Origin: Aquipluma nitroreducens
GTDB lineage: Bacteria > Bacteroidota > Bacteroidia > Bacteroidales > Prolixibacteraceae
DNA length: 64,000 nt
Assembly (NCBI RefSeq): GCF_009689585.1
Contig: NZ_AP018694.1
Span: 2,805,001-2,869,000, forward strand
Reading direction: 5' to 3'
A program made the position numbers and the translations under genes. Positions 55,231 to 63,793 of the stretch are shown one piece after another (position 1 is the first letter of the stretch; each line of letters starts with the position of its first letter). The notes under the pieces are model-generated. The model saw only the letters and a program-made list of their open reading frames with translations, was not told where the DNA came from and ran no database searches.

Positions 55231-57639
55231 ATGCTTAAACATTACATCAAAATAGCATTCCGGAATCTATTCAGGCAAAAACGACTTGCTCTGATTAATA
55301 TATTGGGACTATCTATTGGACTCGCTTGTTTCAGCTTGTTTTCGCTGTACACCGTAAATGAGTTTAGTTACGACCGTTTTAACGCCAAGGCCTCGCGCAT
55401 TTACCGTGTTTACGACTGGTGGTCCTTCAGCGACCGCCAGGGAAGCGAGCCATCATCGGCCACTCCGCTCGGACCAGCCATGAAGCAGGACTTATCAGGC
55501 GTAGAAGATTTTGTAAGAATTAAACCTACAGGCGATAAGCTCATTCGTATCGGGAATCGAATCCATACTATCGACGTATCGTTTGCCGATCCACAGTTGT
55601 TCTCGATTTTTACATTTCCTCTCATTACAGGAAATACTGCCACAGCTTTGGAATCACCCCGAAGCATAGTACTCACCCGTACTAAAGCCATCCAACTATT
55701 TGGCAGAACCGATGTAGTAGGAAGAACCGTTGAAATCAAAAACGGCGATCAGTTCGAACCCTTTGTTATTGGGGCAGTGGCCGAAAACATTCCGGTTAAC
55801 TCAAGTATTCAATTCGATATTCTTGGTAATTTCGATTACATCCTGAACACTGAATATGGTAGAGCCAGCCTTAGCGACTGGAATATGACCATTGGTATTT
55901 CGGTGTACGTACTGCTACACGAAAACAGTAACCTGATGAACGACCCGGCTCGTATATCCGCTTTCAGGCACAACTATTTTCCGGGTGAAACTGAGCGAAA
56001 TAAAGATGGCAGTCCAACCAACGGGTTTGGTTTTCAGTCATTAACTGATGTTCATACCGGCGTCAACATTGATAAATGGGGAGCCTCCGATCCGAAGAAC
56101 AGCTGGATACTGATGAGCATAGCTATTGGCATATTAATCATTGCATGCATCAATTTTATCACCCTGGCTATCAGCCGGTCAGCCGGTCGATCAAAAGAAG
56201 TCGGAATCAGGAAAGTTACAGGCGGACACCGGTATCAGCTCGTTTACCAATTTCTATCCGAATCGTTATTGCTTAGTCTGATTTCCGCAGTTATTGGATT
56301 AATTCTGGCTTATACCCTGTTACCGTTTTTCAACGAACTTTCAGGGCGATCATTGTCGTTTTCATTCAGTCAATATCCTGAAATGATTGGTATTCTTTCA
56401 GGAGTAGTGTTGTTGGTTGGATTAATTTCAGGCATTTATCCGGCATTGGCAATTTCCGGATTTCAGCCTTCTGAAGTGCTGAAAAGCAAAGTCCGGTTCT
56501 CGGGATCTAATTTTTTCACCAAATCGCTAGTCTCTTTTCAGTTTGTACTTTCCATCGGGCTAATCATCTCAATGATTGTATTTATGCGCCAACTCGGATT
56601 TATGCGATCGAAAGACCTTGGCTTTGATAAAGAAAATGTAGTAGCCATAAACACTCAAGACCTTGATTTGCAAAAAGATTATCCGGTTTTCAAACAGTTG
56701 TTGAGATCGGAAAGCAGCATATTGGGAGTTACAGGTTCGTACATCGGGCTTGGAAATAACGAAGGCCAGATGGGTCGGAGGTACAAATTCGATACTAAGG
56801 AAGAAACCGTTATTGAATATCCGATTGATGCTGAATTTCTGGATGTTTTGGGTATGCAACTTGTCGCAGGCAGAACATTTGATCCAGCAATAGCTTCCGA
56901 TGCAACAATGTCAGTGGTGGTGAATGAGGCGCTTGTTCACGATGTACTGGGGATCACTCCGGAAGAAGCTCTGGGCAAAGAATTCACTAACAGCAAAGGA
57001 CCCGACCGAAAAGTGATAATAGGGGTTAGCCGGAATTTTAATTTTGAAGATTTAACCCGAACGGTTCGGGCACAAATGTTTTTGTGTCCGGCTAACTTAA
57101 AGCCAAACACTCTCTTTGTGCGTATTAATCCCGGAGATCCGTCGAAAGCACTAACGACAATAGCAGCTGCATGGAAAAACATATCGCCCGAATTGCCAAT
57201 TAAATATAGTTTTCTGGATCAGAAATTTGACGATTTCTACAAGGAAGAAACGCGTTGGAGCAGAATAGTTAGTTGGGCCGGAGCTATATGTATCTTTCTG
57301 GCTTGCATGGGTTTGGTAGGTCTAACCTCTTTGGCTGTAATTAACCGATCGACAGAAATCGGTATCCGAAAAGTAAATGGAGCAAAAATCTCCGAAATAT
57401 TAACCTTGCTCAACCGCGATTTTGTTCGTTGGGTAGCTATTGCTTTTGTTATTGCCACACCCGTTGCATACTACTCCATGAATAAATGGCTCGAAAGTTT
57501 TGCCTACAAAACCACGCTTAGCTGGTGGATTTTTGCTTTAGCTGGGTTCCTGACATTGGGAATTTCACTACTTACGGTTAGTTGGCAAAGCTGGAAAGCA
57601 GCAACGAGGAATCCGGTGGAGGCGTTGCGATATGAATAA
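55231..57639 (+). CDS. FtsX/MacB-type ABC permease 6
   Basis: An 802-residue paired-FtsX permease. First block near 290 (RSAGRSKEVGIRKVTGGHRYQ), second near 683 (NRSTEIGIRKVNGAKISEI). It ends WLESFAYKTTLSWWIF and WQSWKAATRNPVEALRYE. The last 58 bases through the stop region (57581-57638) recur exactly at 58110-58167, on the other side of the DUF559 cassette that starts at the stop codon. Confidence 0.93.
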   Translation: MLKHYIKIAFRNLFRQKRLALINILGLSIGLACFSLFSLYTVNEFSYDRFNAKASRIYRVYDWWSFSDRQGSEPSSATPLGPAMKQDLSGVEDFVRIKPTGDKLIRIGNRIHTIDVSFADPQLFSIFTFPLITGNTATALESPRSIVLTRTKAIQLFGRTDVVGRTVEIKNGDQFEPFVIGAVAENIPVNSSIQFDILGNFDYILNTEYGRASLSDWNMTIGISVYVLLHENSNLMNDPARISAFRHNYFPGETERNKDGSPTNGFGFQSLTDVHTGVNIDKWGASDPKNSWILMSIAIGILIIACINFITLAISRSAGRSKEVGIRKVTGGHRYQLVYQFLSESLLLSLISAVIGLILAYTLLPFFNELSGRSLSFSFSQYPEMIGILSGVVLLVGLISGIYPALAISGFQPSEVLKSKVRFSGSNFFTKSLVSFQFVLSIGLIISMIVFMRQLGFMRSKDLGFDKENVVAINTQDLDLQKDYPVFKQLLRSESSILGVTGSYIGLGNNEGQMGRRYKFDTKEETVIEYPIDAEFLDVLGMQLVAGRTFDPAIASDATMSVVVNEALVHDVLGITPEEALGKEFTNSKGPDRKVIIGVSRNFNFEDLTRTVRAQMFLCPANLKPNTLFVRINPGDPSKALTTIAAAWKNISPELPIKYSFLDQKFDDFYKEETRWSRIVSWAGAICIFLACMGLVGLTSLAVINRSTEIGIRKVNGAKISEILTLLNRDFVRWVAIAFVIATPVAYYSMNKWLESFAYKTTLSWWIFALAGFLTLGISLLTVSWQSWKAATRNPVEALRYE

Positions 57640-58109
57640 ATTTTACCCCAAACCCCTAAAGGGGCTTAACGAAGAAGCAACATGGGTATAAGAGATCAAG
57701 TTTCGATGTTCTACGATGCAAAACCGCACATTTTTGAAAAAGCAAAGATGTTGAGGGAAAATATGACAGAAGCAGAACAAAAACTTTGGGAGCATCTAAA
57801 GGGTAAGAAAATGATGGGATTGCGCTTCAGGCCTCAGCATCCTATTGATATTTTCATTGCGGACTTTTATTGTCATCCTCTAAAATTAGTAATTGAGATT
57901 GACGGTGGAATACATAAATCTCAAGATCAAAAAGAATATGATATTGGGCGAGAAGCAGAATTGGAACGATGGGGAATTAACGTAATTCGGTTTACGAACG
58001 AAGAAGTAGAAAACAGCATTGAACATGTTAAGAATGAAATCGAACAAGAATGTGCAAGGCATAGATCGGAGCTTCAAAGTCCCCTTCAGGGGATCTAGGG
58101 GTGTAATTT
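57639..58109 (+). mobile_element. DUF559 nuclease cassette flanked by 58-bp direct repeats
   Basis: A 471-base unit with imperfect inverted repeats: left arm 57639-57670, right arm 58076-58109, both with an ACCCC...CCCCT.AAGGGG core. It encloses one nuclease gene and no transposase. It is flanked by perfect 58-base direct repeats (57581-57638 and 58110-58167) that are the 3' end of permease 6. The repeats begin two bases before the Trp codon of WQSWK. Confidence 0.75.
57682..58098 (+). CDS. DUF559 endonuclease-like protein
   Basis: A 138-residue protein of the DUF559/VSR-like endonuclease family. RFRPQHPIDIFIADFYC and LVIEIDGGIHKSQ show the PD-(D/E)xK-type arrangement, and ERWGINVIRFTNEEV is the conserved C-terminal part. 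Its stop codon lies within the right inverted repeat (SPLQGI then TAG). It should be able to cut or nick DNA; its natural target is not known. It is the only gene of the cassette. Confidence 0.9.
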   Translation: MGIRDQVSMFYDAKPHIFEKAKMLRENMTEAEQKLWEHLKGKKMMGLRFRPQHPIDIFIADFYCHPLKLVIEIDGGIHKSQDQKEYDIGREAELERWGINVIRFTNEEVENSIEHVKNEIEQECARHRSELQSPLQGI

Positions 58110-58111
58110 GT

Positions 58112-58168
58112 TGGCAAAGCTGGAAAGCAGCAACGAGGAATCCGGTGGAGGCGTTGCGATATGAATAG
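58112..58168 (+). pseudogene. Orphan permease 3' end after the DUF559 cassette
   Basis: Nineteen codons read WQSWKAATRNPVEALRYE and TAG, with no start or permease body. With the two bases before it, the fragment matches the last 58 bases of permease 6 exactly up to the final base of the stop. Its TAG overlaps the first base of the damaged GxxExxY cassette, the same arrangement as permease 4 with the intact one. It probably is the original end of permease 6, displaced by the cassette. Confidence 0.85.
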
Positions 58169-58490
58169 TCTTGAACTATGATTTGATTGATTATTTGAAT
58201 ACTATGATTTAAAAAATGATAGAAAACAACTATACCAATGATAAATATCCGCTTTCTGATCTGACAGGTAAGGTTATCAAGTGTGCCATTGAGGTTCATA
58301 AACATCTTGGTAACGGTTTTCAGGAAGTCATTTATCAACGAGCGCTGGCTATTGAATTTGGTCTTCAGAATATTCCTTTCGAAAGAGAATTCGAAATGCC
58401 TGATAAATTTTGGCAGCAAAAGCTTAGAATTTAAACGTGTAATGAAAAAATCATATTCTATCATCAAATCAGACCAATCAAAGTTCAGAC
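58168..58490 (+). mobile_element. Damaged GxxExxY cassette
   Basis: GTCTTGAACTATGATT (58168-58183) and AATCAAAGTTCAGAC (58476-58490) are inverted repeats differing by one base and one indel. They resemble the ends of the cassette at 50837-51309. The single gene inside is truncated and frameshifted. Confidence 0.65.
58216..58456 (+). pseudogene. GxxExxY pseudogene with internal deletion
   Basis: The first 61 or so codons match the family, including GFQEVIY. At about 58398 the frame is lost: the original frame ends at 58434 as WQQKLRI, while the shifted frame continues as LINFGSKSLEFKRVMKK, the normal C-terminus. Comparison with the intact gene at 50863 shows that about 57 codons, including the D...ExK nuclease motif, are missing. 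The product would be inactive. Confidence 0.85.
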
Positions 58491-58518
58491 AACAGCTACA
58501 CAACAAAAAACAGAAAAT

Positions 58519-60909
58519 ATGAGCATTAAAAACAACCTGTTGGTCAGTTTCAGGCACCTGAAAGCCGACAAAACAAACACACTGATCAACCTTACAGGAC
58601 TGATCTTTGGGCTGGGAATCGTAGCGGTAATTCTGGTATTTGTGCTGAACGAACTGGGCTACAATCGTTCTTTTGCCAACCGTAACCGGATTTATCGTAT
58701 CATCAACCAAAATGAAAACGATAATAACCGCTGGGCAAATACTCCTTTTGTGGCGGGCGAAACCGTGGCCAATCAATTTGCTGAAGTGGAAGCATACGTG
58801 CATCAATACAACATCGGCAACATGGACGTAAAAAGTGGAGCCGAATTCGTTGAAGAAAAGAACATGCTGTGTACAGAAAGCTCCTTTTTTGATGTTTTTG
58901 GGGTGAATTTAATCCAGGGAACGCTTTCTGGATTTGATCAGTCTATGGGAAAAATTGTGCTGGGAGAAACAATCGCCCGAAAATATTTTGGCACTGAAAA
59001 TCCGGTTGGTAAAGTATTCACTTTACGCAGCAAGGGAGTGGAAAGTCCGATGGAGGTAGTGGCTGTTTTCAAGGATCTGCCACTGAATTCCACGATTAAG
59101 GCCTCGATGATTGCCAATGTCGATTTTGGCCTGGAAAACTTGTCACAAAATATCATTTCAGTCGGAGAAAAGCCAAGTATTCAGGAAATGAAAGACTCGT
59201 GGAATGGCGGAGTATTTTTCACCAACTATCTTCTCCTGAAAAAAGGGACTTCGGTTGCTGCGTTCGAAACAAAACTGAACCAATTAGGTATTGCACAGTC
59301 GGATAAAGACAATAAACTGAATTTCTCGCTCCAGTCGCTAAACGATATTTATTTCGGATCAGATAAAATTGTGGACAACAATCGCGGCGACAAAGGCAAC
59401 CAATCCATGTTGTTTATTTTGGCTTCGGTAGGATTTCTAATCCTGATCGTCGCCTGCATCAACTACCTCAACCTGACCTCGGCACAGGCATTGACCCAGA
59501 CTAAAGCGCTGGCCGTGCGAAAAGTGTGCGGTGCGCCACGCTTCGACCTGATCCGGCAAATGGTGCAGGAATCGGTTCTGGTGTCGCTGGTTGCCTTGCC
59601 TTTTGCCTTGCTGGCTGGGCATTTCGCATTGCCGTACATCAGTCAGTTGCTCGGAAAATCATACACACTCACCCTTACAAACCAATTTCTGGTCAGTTTG
59701 CTTATCCTGATCCTGATTACTGTGGCAACCGGAGCTTTATCGGGTTTTATGGTAGCTGTTAAAATCACATCGTTTAGGCTGGTCGAAACACTTAAAGGAC
59801 AACATACTTCCGCCGGAAACAAACACAATCTTCGTAAAGCGATGGTGGTTTTTCAGATTTCGGTATTTATTGTGCTGATTGCCGTGATGGCTTTGGTGCA
59901 AAAGCAGGTCCATTACGCTTTCAATAAAGACCTTGGAATCGAAAAAGAAGGTTTGCTGCGGGTTTCGCTGGGCGACCACGATTACAAACTGTTTTGTCAG
60001 GAAATCAGGAAAAATCCGAATGTGGTGCAGGTGAGCGGGGCATTATGGATTCCGCCCCACAAAGGGAAAATGTATATGTCGATCCCACGGGTTGACAATA
60101 AAAGCGAAATGGTTAAAGTAAACGGCCTTTTTGTTGACTATGGGTTTGCCCAGACTATGGGCATGAAATTCGTGATGGGTGCCGACTTCGACGAAGAAAA
60201 GAACAACTCGGGTGTTTTGGTAAACGAGGCGGCGGTTAAAGCCCTCGGCCTGAAAGAAATCGTTGGCGAACAAACCGCTTTTGGACCGGTGGTTGGCGTG
60301 GTGAAAGATTTTAATATGTACTCGATTCACGAAGCGATTACGCCCATGCTGATTGGACTAGACCCAACCATGTGCCGCGAAATTGCCATTAAAATGCGAA
60401 CCGAAAACATGCCGGAAACCATCGAATTCCTGAAGCAAACCTGGAAATCGACCGGCGGCACTACCGCGTTCGACTTCGATTTTACAAACGACATGCTGAA
60501 CCAGATTTATGAGTCGGATATCCGTTTCTCAAAAACCATCGGGCTTTTGGCTGTTATTGCCATCCTGATTGCCAGTCTCGGTTTGTTTGGCCTATCTCTT
60601 CTGATCAGCCGGCAAAAAACCAAGGAAATTGGCATCCGGAAAGTGACCGGCGCGCGTATTGGCGAAATTGTACTTTTCCTCAACCGCGACTTTGTAATTT
60701 GGGTAAGTCTGGCTTTTGCGATTTCAACGCCCATTGCCTGGTACGCCATGCACCGCTGGCTCGAAAGCTTTGCCTACAAAACACCGCTTAGCTGGTGGAT
60801 TTTTGCCTTGGCAGGTTTGCTGGCGTTAGGAATTGCTCTGCTGACCGTGAGCTGGCAAAGCTGGAAAGCTGCAACGAGAAACCCTGTGGAAGCGCTGCGG
60901 TATGAATAA
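58519..60909 (+). CDS. FtsX/MacB-type ABC permease 7
   Basis: A 796-residue paired-FtsX permease. First block near 296 (AQALTQTKALAVRKVCGAPRFD; ALAVRK replaces the usual EIGVRK), second near 672 (SRQKTKEIGIRKVTGARIGEI). It ends WLESFAYKTPLSWWIF and WQSWKAATRNPVEALRYE. ATG at 58519 follows an ACAGAAAATATG leader similar to that before permease 3. Confidence 0.92.
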   Translation: MSIKNNLLVSFRHLKADKTNTLINLTGLIFGLGIVAVILVFVLNELGYNRSFANRNRIYRIINQNENDNNRWANTPFVAGETVANQFAEVEAYVHQYNIGNMDVKSGAEFVEEKNMLCTESSFFDVFGVNLIQGTLSGFDQSMGKIVLGETIARKYFGTENPVGKVFTLRSKGVESPMEVVAVFKDLPLNSTIKASMIANVDFGLENLSQNIISVGEKPSIQEMKDSWNGGVFFTNYLLLKKGTSVAAFETKLNQLGIAQSDKDNKLNFSLQSLNDIYFGSDKIVDNNRGDKGNQSMLFILASVGFLILIVACINYLNLTSAQALTQTKALAVRKVCGAPRFDLIRQMVQESVLVSLVALPFALLAGHFALPYISQLLGKSYTLTLTNQFLVSLLILILITVATGALSGFMVAVKITSFRLVETLKGQHTSAGNKHNLRKAMVVFQISVFIVLIAVMALVQKQVHYAFNKDLGIEKEGLLRVSLGDHDYKLFCQEIRKNPNVVQVSGALWIPPHKGKMYMSIPRVDNKSEMVKVNGLFVDYGFAQTMGMKFVMGADFDEEKNNSGVLVNEAAVKALGLKEIVGEQTAFGPVVGVVKDFNMYSIHEAITPMLIGLDPTMCREIAIKMRTENMPETIEFLKQTWKSTGGTTAFDFDFTNDMLNQIYESDIRFSKTIGLLAVIAILIASLGLFGLSLLISRQKTKEIGIRKVTGARIGEIVLFLNRDFVIWVSLAFAISTPIAWYAMHRWLESFAYKTPLSWWIFALAGLLALGIALLTVSWQSWKAATRNPVEALRYE

Positions 60910-60916
60910 CAAAGAG

Positions 60917-60949
60917 AGTCAGGGCATCACTTCGAGTGAAACCCTGACT
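60917..60949. repeat. AGTCAGGG hairpin repeat
   Basis: AGTCAGGG (60917-60924) pairs with ACCCTGACT (60941-60949; inner TCACT-TCG-AGTGA at 60927-60939). It begins 8 bases after the permease 7 stop and is related to the hairpin at 30234-30268. No U-run follows, so it may be a processing or repeat element. Confidence 0.6.
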
Positions 60950-60983
60950 TACAGGAAAGTACAAACATTAAAAATTAGAAGCC

Positions 60984-63365
60984 ATGATGAGTTACCAAAT
61001 TCGATTAATATTCAGAAATTTCAGAAGAAACCGCAGTTCATTTTTTATAAACCTGATTGGTTTAGCCACTGGTTTTGCCTGTGCGATCCTGATTTTTTTG
61101 TGGGTAGCCGACGAAATGAGTGTGGATAAATTTCATGAAACCGATAAGCAACTGTACCAGGTTTTGGAAAATCAGGCCATGTCGCAGGGTATTTTAACTC
61201 AAGAATGGACCCCGGATTTGCTAGCACGGAATCTGGCATCCGAATTTCCCGAAATAAAATACGCTGTAGCTGTTTCTCCGGCAAGTATGTTCGGGAATTT
61301 TACGGTATCGGCCGACGATAATAACCTGGTAAAAGCAGCCGGGCAGTTTGCCGAACCCAATTTTTTCAAGGCTTTTTCATTCAAACTGTTACAAGGGAAT
61401 CCGGAACAGGTACTTAGTGATGATAATGCTGTGGTTATTTCCCGGAAGTTAGCTTTGTCGCTGTTTAAGACTACAGAAAGTGTGATCGGAAAAACATTTC
61501 AGTGGCAGATACTTAACATCAAAAGAAATGCGGTAGTCTCCGGAATTTTTGAAGGAACTCCTGTTAATTCAACCGCCCAGTTCGATTTTGTATTGGCCTA
61601 TGAAGCCTGGATTAATTTATCGGAAACTGTTGGACGGAAAATCCATTGGGGAAACCATGCGCCACAAACTTTTCTGGTGTTAAACGAAGGCGCCGATGTA
61701 AAAAAGCTGAACAGCGAAATTTCAGGTTATATCAAAACCAAACAAACCGGTTCAAACGTTAGCCTGTTTGCAGTTCCCTACTCACATCGGTATTTACATG
61801 CCAGTTACACCAATGGAGTTGAATCAGGAGGACGTATTGAATACGTCAGGTTATTTTCGTTAATCGCCATTTTTATCTTACTCATTGCCGGAATCAATTT
61901 CATCAACCTCGCTACAGCCAAAGCCTCCAAACGATTCAGGGAAATTGGCGTTCGGAAGGTTGTCGGCAGCGGACGAAAGGCGCTGATCGGTCAATTTACA
62001 GGCGAAGCCGTCATTCTAACATTCCTGGCAACGATTATTTCCATGCTCATGGTTTGGCTTTTCATGCCTCAGTTTAACCAGATAACCGGCAAGCAACTTC
62101 ATCTGGTATTAAACGCAAGCTTTCTTTTACCCATCGCTGGTATCTGTTTGTTAACCGGTATTTTAACCGGACTTTACCCGGCGTTTTATCTTTCAGGTTT
62201 TAATCCTTTATCTATTCTGAAAGGCAAACCCAGCCGCTCTTCCGGAGAAATATGGGCACGCAAGGGATTGGTTGTTTTTCAATTCGGAATTTCTGTTGTT
62301 CTCATTGCATCAATGATTGTTGTTTACCGGCAGGTTCAGTTTATTCACAACAAAAACCTGGGCTATCAAAAAGACCACGTCATCTATTTCGCCAAAGAAG
62401 GAAATGTGGCGCAAAAACTACCAACATTTATTACCGAAGCCCAAAAGATTTCCGGGGTTGCCAATGTATCGGATCTTTCGTCAAGCCTGGTAGGCAGTCC
62501 TTCTACAACCTATGGCATGAGTTGGGAAGGGAAAGACCCGTTGGCTAACATTAATTTCGAAGTAATGAAGGCTGACTTTAACCTGATTGAAACCCTAAAT
62601 ATTGAGTTAGCTGAAGGACGAAGTTTTTCGGATAAATTCGGCGGCGAAAACAGCAAACTAATTTTGAACCAGGCTGCGGTTGACGTAATGGGGCTTAAAA
62701 ACCCAATTGGGCAAACCGTGAATTACAATGGCCAGCAAAAGCAAGTTATTGGTGTGGTAAAAAATTTCAATTTCCAATCGCTTCACGAAAAAGTTAATCC
62801 AATGACTATCTTATACGATCCCCAAAAAACCATGACTGTGATGGTTAAACTTAAAGTCGGACAAGATCAGCAAGCCATTGCCGGGCTTAAAAATCTCTAT
62901 GCCCGGTTCAATCCTGGCTTTTCATTCGATTATCAGTTTCTGGATGTAGCCTACCAAAAATTGTACGAAGCCGAAGAGCGTGTTTCGGCCTTATCCAAAT
63001 ATTTCGCCGGAATTGGAATCCTCATATCCTGCCTTGGTTTATTCGGACTGGCTGCATACGCTTCGGAACAACGGCTGAAAGAAGTCGGCATCCGAAAAGT
63101 AAACGGCGCCCAAATCACCGAAGTTATGGTTTTGCTGAATAAAGACTTTGTAAAATGGGTAGCCCTTGCATTTATCCTTGCCACGCCCGTTGCCTGGTAT
63201 ATCATGAACCGGTGGCTCGAAAGCTTTGCCTACCGAACAACATTGAGCTGGTGGATTTTTGCCCTTGCCGGCTTGCTGGCATTGGGAATTGCGCTGTTGA
63301 CAGTTTCATATCAATCATATAAAGCGGCTATTAAAAACCCTATAGAAAGTTTGAGGTATGAATAG
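60984..63365 (+). CDS. FtsX/MacB-type ABC permease 8
   Basis: A 793-residue paired-FtsX permease. First block near 290 (ATAKASKRFREIGVRKVVGSG), second near 670 (SEQRLKEVGIRKVNGAQITEV). It ends WLESFAYRTTLSWWIF but its last residues are YQSYKAAIKNPIESLRYE instead of WQSWKAATRNPVEALRYE. A standard tail lies orphaned after the damaged DUF559 cassette that follows, so the present 3' end may be a replacement. Confidence 0.92.
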   Translation: MMSYQIRLIFRNFRRNRSSFFINLIGLATGFACAILIFLWVADEMSVDKFHETDKQLYQVLENQAMSQGILTQEWTPDLLARNLASEFPEIKYAVAVSPASMFGNFTVSADDNNLVKAAGQFAEPNFFKAFSFKLLQGNPEQVLSDDNAVVISRKLALSLFKTTESVIGKTFQWQILNIKRNAVVSGIFEGTPVNSTAQFDFVLAYEAWINLSETVGRKIHWGNHAPQTFLVLNEGADVKKLNSEISGYIKTKQTGSNVSLFAVPYSHRYLHASYTNGVESGGRIEYVRLFSLIAIFILLIAGINFINLATAKASKRFREIGVRKVVGSGRKALIGQFTGEAVILTFLATIISMLMVWLFMPQFNQITGKQLHLVLNASFLLPIAGICLLTGILTGLYPAFYLSGFNPLSILKGKPSRSSGEIWARKGLVVFQFGISVVLIASMIVVYRQVQFIHNKNLGYQKDHVIYFAKEGNVAQKLPTFITEAQKISGVANVSDLSSSLVGSPSTTYGMSWEGKDPLANINFEVMKADFNLIETLNIELAEGRSFSDKFGGENSKLILNQAAVDVMGLKNPIGQTVNYNGQQKQVIGVVKNFNFQSLHEKVNPMTILYDPQKTMTVMVKLKVGQDQQAIAGLKNLYARFNPGFSFDYQFLDVAYQKLYEAEERVSALSKYFAGIGILISCLGLFGLAAYASEQRLKEVGIRKVNGAQITEVMVLLNKDFVKWVALAFILATPVAWYIMNRWLESFAYRTTLSWWIFALAGLLALGIALLTVSYQSYKAAIKNPIESLRYE

Positions 63366-63588
63366 TTTTCACCCCAAACCCCTGAAGGGGCTTAACATCG
63401 TGCAAGCATGAGCATAAGTGATAAAATATCGATGTTCTACTAGAATATTGGGGAATAAAAGTCATCCAGTTTACAAATGAAGAAGTTGAAAAAAACATCA
63501 CTCATATTCAAAATGAAATCGAACGAATTTGTTCCGAACGAAGATCAGCGCTTCAAAGTCCCCTTCAGGGGATTTAGGGGTGAAACTT
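63365..63588 (+). mobile_element. Damaged DUF559 cassette
   Basis: Inverted arms 63365-63396 and 63555-63588 (TTTCACCCC...CCCCTGAAGGGG) bound a deleted DUF559 gene. The left end begins at the G of the permease 8 TAG stop. The right end abuts an orphan permease tail at the same codon as in the intact cassette. Confidence 0.7.
63408..63577 (+). pseudogene. DUF559 pseudogene with internal deletion
   Basis: Eleven codons (MSISDKISMFY) match the start of the intact gene at 57682. After an in-frame TAG, the sequence resumes with EYWGIKVIQFTNEEVEKNI to SPLQGI and a stop. About 83 codons containing the nuclease core are missing. The product would be inactive. Confidence 0.88.
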
Positions 63589-63590
63589 GC

Positions 63591-63647
63591 TGGCAAAGCT
63601 GGAAGGCGGCAACGAAAAACCCGGTAGAGGCGCTGAAGTATGAGTAG
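63591..63647 (+). pseudogene. Orphan permease 3' end after the damaged DUF559 cassette
   Basis: Nineteen codons read WQSWKAATKNPVEALKYE and TAG with no permease body. The fragment begins at the same Trp codon as the orphan tail at 58112, though its sequence differs, so the two insertions share one junction but are separate events. Confidence 0.85.
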
Positions 63648-63652
63648 GAAGA

Positions 63653-63715
63653 AGCCCCACCCAAACCCTCCCCGAAAGGGAGGGCTTAAAAAAGCCCCCT
63701 CTAACTCCGGGGAAG
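63653..63715. repeat. CCCTCCCC palindromic repeat pair before the methyltransferase
   Basis: AGCCCCACCCAAACCCTCCCCGAAAGGGAGGGC and a second partial unit (AGCCCCCTCTAACTCCGGGG) lie side by side. They belong to the same palindromic family as the copies around 38160 and 28110 and end the export array. Confidence 0.6.
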
Positions 63716-63793
63716 AACTGGGAGCAATAGTTAATGATGGATAAAGGAAATAGTTGTGTACAATGAAAAGACCATTTGACAAATCATAACCAT

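Noticed and set aside
58216-58434. Short GxxExxY frame as a functional small protein
   Set aside because: Comparison with the intact copy shows deletion of the nuclease motif and a frameshift, so it is called a pseudogene.
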